From Sinotaia quadrata (Eukaryota; Mollusca; Gastropoda; Architaenioglossa; Viviparidae): a stretch of 64,000 nucleotides of DNA. The notes under the pieces were generated by a model. That model searched no databases. It saw only the letters and a program-made list of their open reading frames with translations, and was not told where the DNA came from. Position 1 is the first letter of the stretch, and each line of letters starts with the position of its first letter. The translations under genes were made by a program, and so were the position numbers. Shown here one piece after another: positions 61,381 through 64,000 of the stretch. The stretch spans positions 96,592,875-96,656,874 of the forward strand of contig CM054179.1 of NCBI GenBank assembly GCA_028829895.1, in the 5' to 3' direction.

Positions 61381-64000
61381 GGGGGGGGGTCTCGCTATGG
61401 CATGAAAGTACAAAGAATGAGAACTGTGGGGGGGAAGGGGAGGGGGGACATGAATGCATCACTTGCACAAATAATCATCAGTCTGCACATCGTCAACACA
61501 CACCAATCTAAAGACATGTGATGAAATTAAAATGTAACAAGTCTAAGTTCAAGTTTATTAGAGGAGGGGGAGAGACAGATCACTAGCATTAAAACTGAGC
61601 ATGTGGAAAATACTTTTAGTGCAAAAAATAAGTGAAAACAACAGACTGCTCTGTTGCTGTGCAAAAAGCAGGATTTAATTCTAAACTGGCTGATCACATA
61701 GACAAGAAGAGCCCAACATTAAAACCACAGGTCTTTGAGGATATAGGGCTTTCTTGCGCAACAAAACCTCACATACTTTTAATATTAGTTCCAGAAAAAA
61801 AAACATATTTATAAATGTGACCTAATTTAATTTATAACTACATTTTTTTTTAAAGGAGCTAATCTCTTAAATGTAGGATCACAAGACAAAGAAAGAATGG
61901 CACTAGTTCTAGCTTATCAAACTAGAATATTTTAATATTGCAATTATCAGTTTTTCATACATGGCAACATGCATGGGATGACCAGTCATGCAAGTATGCA
62001 ACAGTCATGTGGGCCAATCCCAGATGCCAGAATAATGACTTAATTGGTAGAAGGGGCAGACAATGTAGCCTGACCATAAACGTATATCCCTACATGTAAT
62101 ACATATATTTATACTTTATAGTTGTAATTTGTATGCAAAAGTAAAAACACCACATTTTCCCTCATGAATTTAACATTCATCATGACAACAAGTTGAACAA
62201 CAAAAAATACATGGCAAAACAAAATTAGTGCTTAATCATCTAGAATTCTAAGTTAAGTCTTCAATTAAAAGCACAAAGCTCTGAACAAATTTAATATTTA
62301 TCATGATTGTTCAAAAGTGAGAAAAGTTTACATCAGTTTACAACATTGTGAATTATTACATGCAGACTATCCATAAGTAGAACACTAATATGGTCTCTTA
62401 GTTATATTAACACTTATAACAGTGTTATGATTCAACTTCCCATCCCTATCACACCCTAAGAAAGTGATTCTCTAGCCTTTCTATACTTGGCTCTCTCACA
62501 TCACACCCTAAGAGTACAATTTTCTAGCTACACTTAGAAGAAAAAAGGATGTGAGGTGAAACGATGTTTCTATTTGCAACCTCATCATGAAATTAATATT
62601 TCCACTCCATACTAAGTTTCAGGATGAAAAATATACAACAGAAGCCAGACCAGTGGGGGCAGACCATCCCACTAAGTTGCTGTTTCACTTGAAGATATTA
62701 ATCCAGTTTAATTCCCAAAGAGCTCAGACTATATGTGTAACCAAGACAACATGCATTCTTTCCTATAAGCATCTGCTTTCCAGATTACAAAGAATGCAGG
62801 CGTGCAACAACAAATGACACTAGATTAAATGATAGTGAGCATTTTCCAACAGACTGCTATTATTAGAAAGAATGTATTCTTTTAAATTGAGCAAGTACAA
62901 TAATTTGAAGGTTGTATTTGACCATTACCCTACAAAACATTATTTTAATAGTTATCTAAACTAATGCAAAAGTACTTTTTAAAAATTTTAATCAATGTTA
63001 AAATCAGGATTTTGTTTTTGTTTTTACAAAGCTCAAAGCTGTGAATTTGATGCAAAAATTACTCTGCAAACATATATCTTTCTTTTTTTTTCAAAGTCTG
63101 AAAAGAGATAAGCAATTTACTAACTGGAAGCCATTTATGTTCAAACAATCTTACCAAAGTCCACATCAGTTCAATTTTCAAGACAAGATAAACTTAAAGT
63201 TTTACTCTAGTCTAATATGAACAACAACGCTCAAACTAAATAAAAAAAAAACAAGTACAGAAATAATCTATAAAAGTAATAATTACCTATCAACTACACA
63301 AACAAATTTTGTGTAATCTGGTGATGGTTAATCCAGTGTTGCAAAAAGTAAAAAGTATGAGTAAAATAACCATATTTCCTAACATTTGGCAAAAGACTAA
63401 GGAAGGGTCAGGTGGTGTGAGGTGGCTGACTCAGTTTCAATCACAGATATGTGAAGAACGTTTACACAGTTTTAGCAAAACCTGGAAACACAGGCTAGAG
63501 CTATAAGGAGAGTGTAAGCATACCTGCAGGCAGCTGTACCAACCCACCTTGCCTATTTCAGTATGAGCTGACAGGGATTCCCCTTCTCTCACCCCCTACC
63601 TTCCAATCCCTGTGTAGAAAGGTAAAATAATTTTGCCATAACCTTGTCTGGTGATGCTGCCTAAGATCACAATGCTAAATCACAATACTGTGAATCATGA
63701 GATTATGAAATCATACAACTAGTCATATTTGTATGGTTTTTTTTTTCTCTCTTTCTGGGATGTTTGGTATTTTTACTCTACATTTCTTTTGTTCTTACAG
63801 TTTTCTTTTTAAATCTTTGATTTCTCAATATAAAAGCACAATTCAATTAAAAAAAAAAAATAAATAAAAAAAACTTTCAAAAACTGAATCTAAATTAATA
63901 AATTTTGAACTGAAGTAATGAAAGCATGCTTAAAATGTATAGAATGTGTACATTTAATGTCTAAAATATCGCCAGGAAATAATTTTTAAAACTAGTTCAT
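61381..64000. other. Repeat-poor right edge, no gene seen
   Basis: It starts with G-rich runs (61381-61390, 61428-61447) and then becomes AT-rich sequence with only short chance open frames. No LIM-domain exon or other conserved motif was recognised on either strand. Confidence 0.5.

Larger units (their letters stand above)
46136..64000 (-). other. LASP 5' intron / upstream region, no LIM exon found
   Basis: Everything upstream of the first nebulin exon seen here. I looked on - for a LIM pattern (CxxC, WHxxCF, PYCxxH) and for further VQYH exons and found none. If the gene is a normal LASP, the LIM exons lie beyond 64000 and this is a first or second intron of at least 17.9 kb. It is repeat-rich, with two CpG-richer stretches that could be promoters. 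Confidence 0.55.

Overview
This is a eukaryotic, AT-rich, intron-rich animal window. It contains parts of two protein-coding genes arranged tail to tail. I joined the exons by eye from GT/AG boundaries, reading phase and family motifs. Protein style (nebulin modules, an NRF-6-type acyltransferase) and the mix of DNA-transposon remnants and minisatellites suggest an invertebrate, perhaps a mollusc. The species cannot be fixed from the sequence alone.

Left part (1-8735, + strand): the last five coding exons of a nose-resistant-to-fluoxetine (NRF-6)-like multi-pass membrane acyltransferase. They give 206 codons plus a TAG stop, with consistent phases. The 5' part of this gene lies left of the window.

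Middle (8736-18015): about 9.3 kb between the two converging 3' ends. It must hold both 3' UTRs. I see no other gene there, only short tandem repeats.

Right part (18016 to beyond 46135, - strand): a LASP / LIM-nebulette-like actin-binding adaptor. Nine coding exons encode three 35-residue nebulin repeats, a linker and a C-terminal SH3 domain. They total 909 nt (302 codons plus stop) with every phase matching. The LIM-domain exons expected at the 5' end were not found up to 64000 and probably lie beyond the right edge. The linker is made of four consecutive symmetric phase-1 exons, including a 9-nt and a 21-nt microexon, so isoforms that keep the frame are easy to imagine.

The remaining sequence is mostly introns and flanks loaded with repeats: more than twenty minisatellite arrays; small non-autonomous DNA transposons of hAT, piggyBac, pogo/Tigger and Tc/mariner type with recognisable target-site duplications; a probable 1.29-kb solo LTR inserted into a minisatellite; a dispersed ~280-bp repeat present twice; a perfect 50-bp inverted repeat with a 5-bp loop carrying E-boxes; and CpG-richer stretches at about 54-55.8 kb and 59.5-60.1 kb that may be promoters. 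I found no rRNA, tRNA or CRISPR, and no evidence for an entirely new gene system. The most worthwhile leads are the microexon cassette of the LASP gene and the mobile-element insertions into minisatellites.
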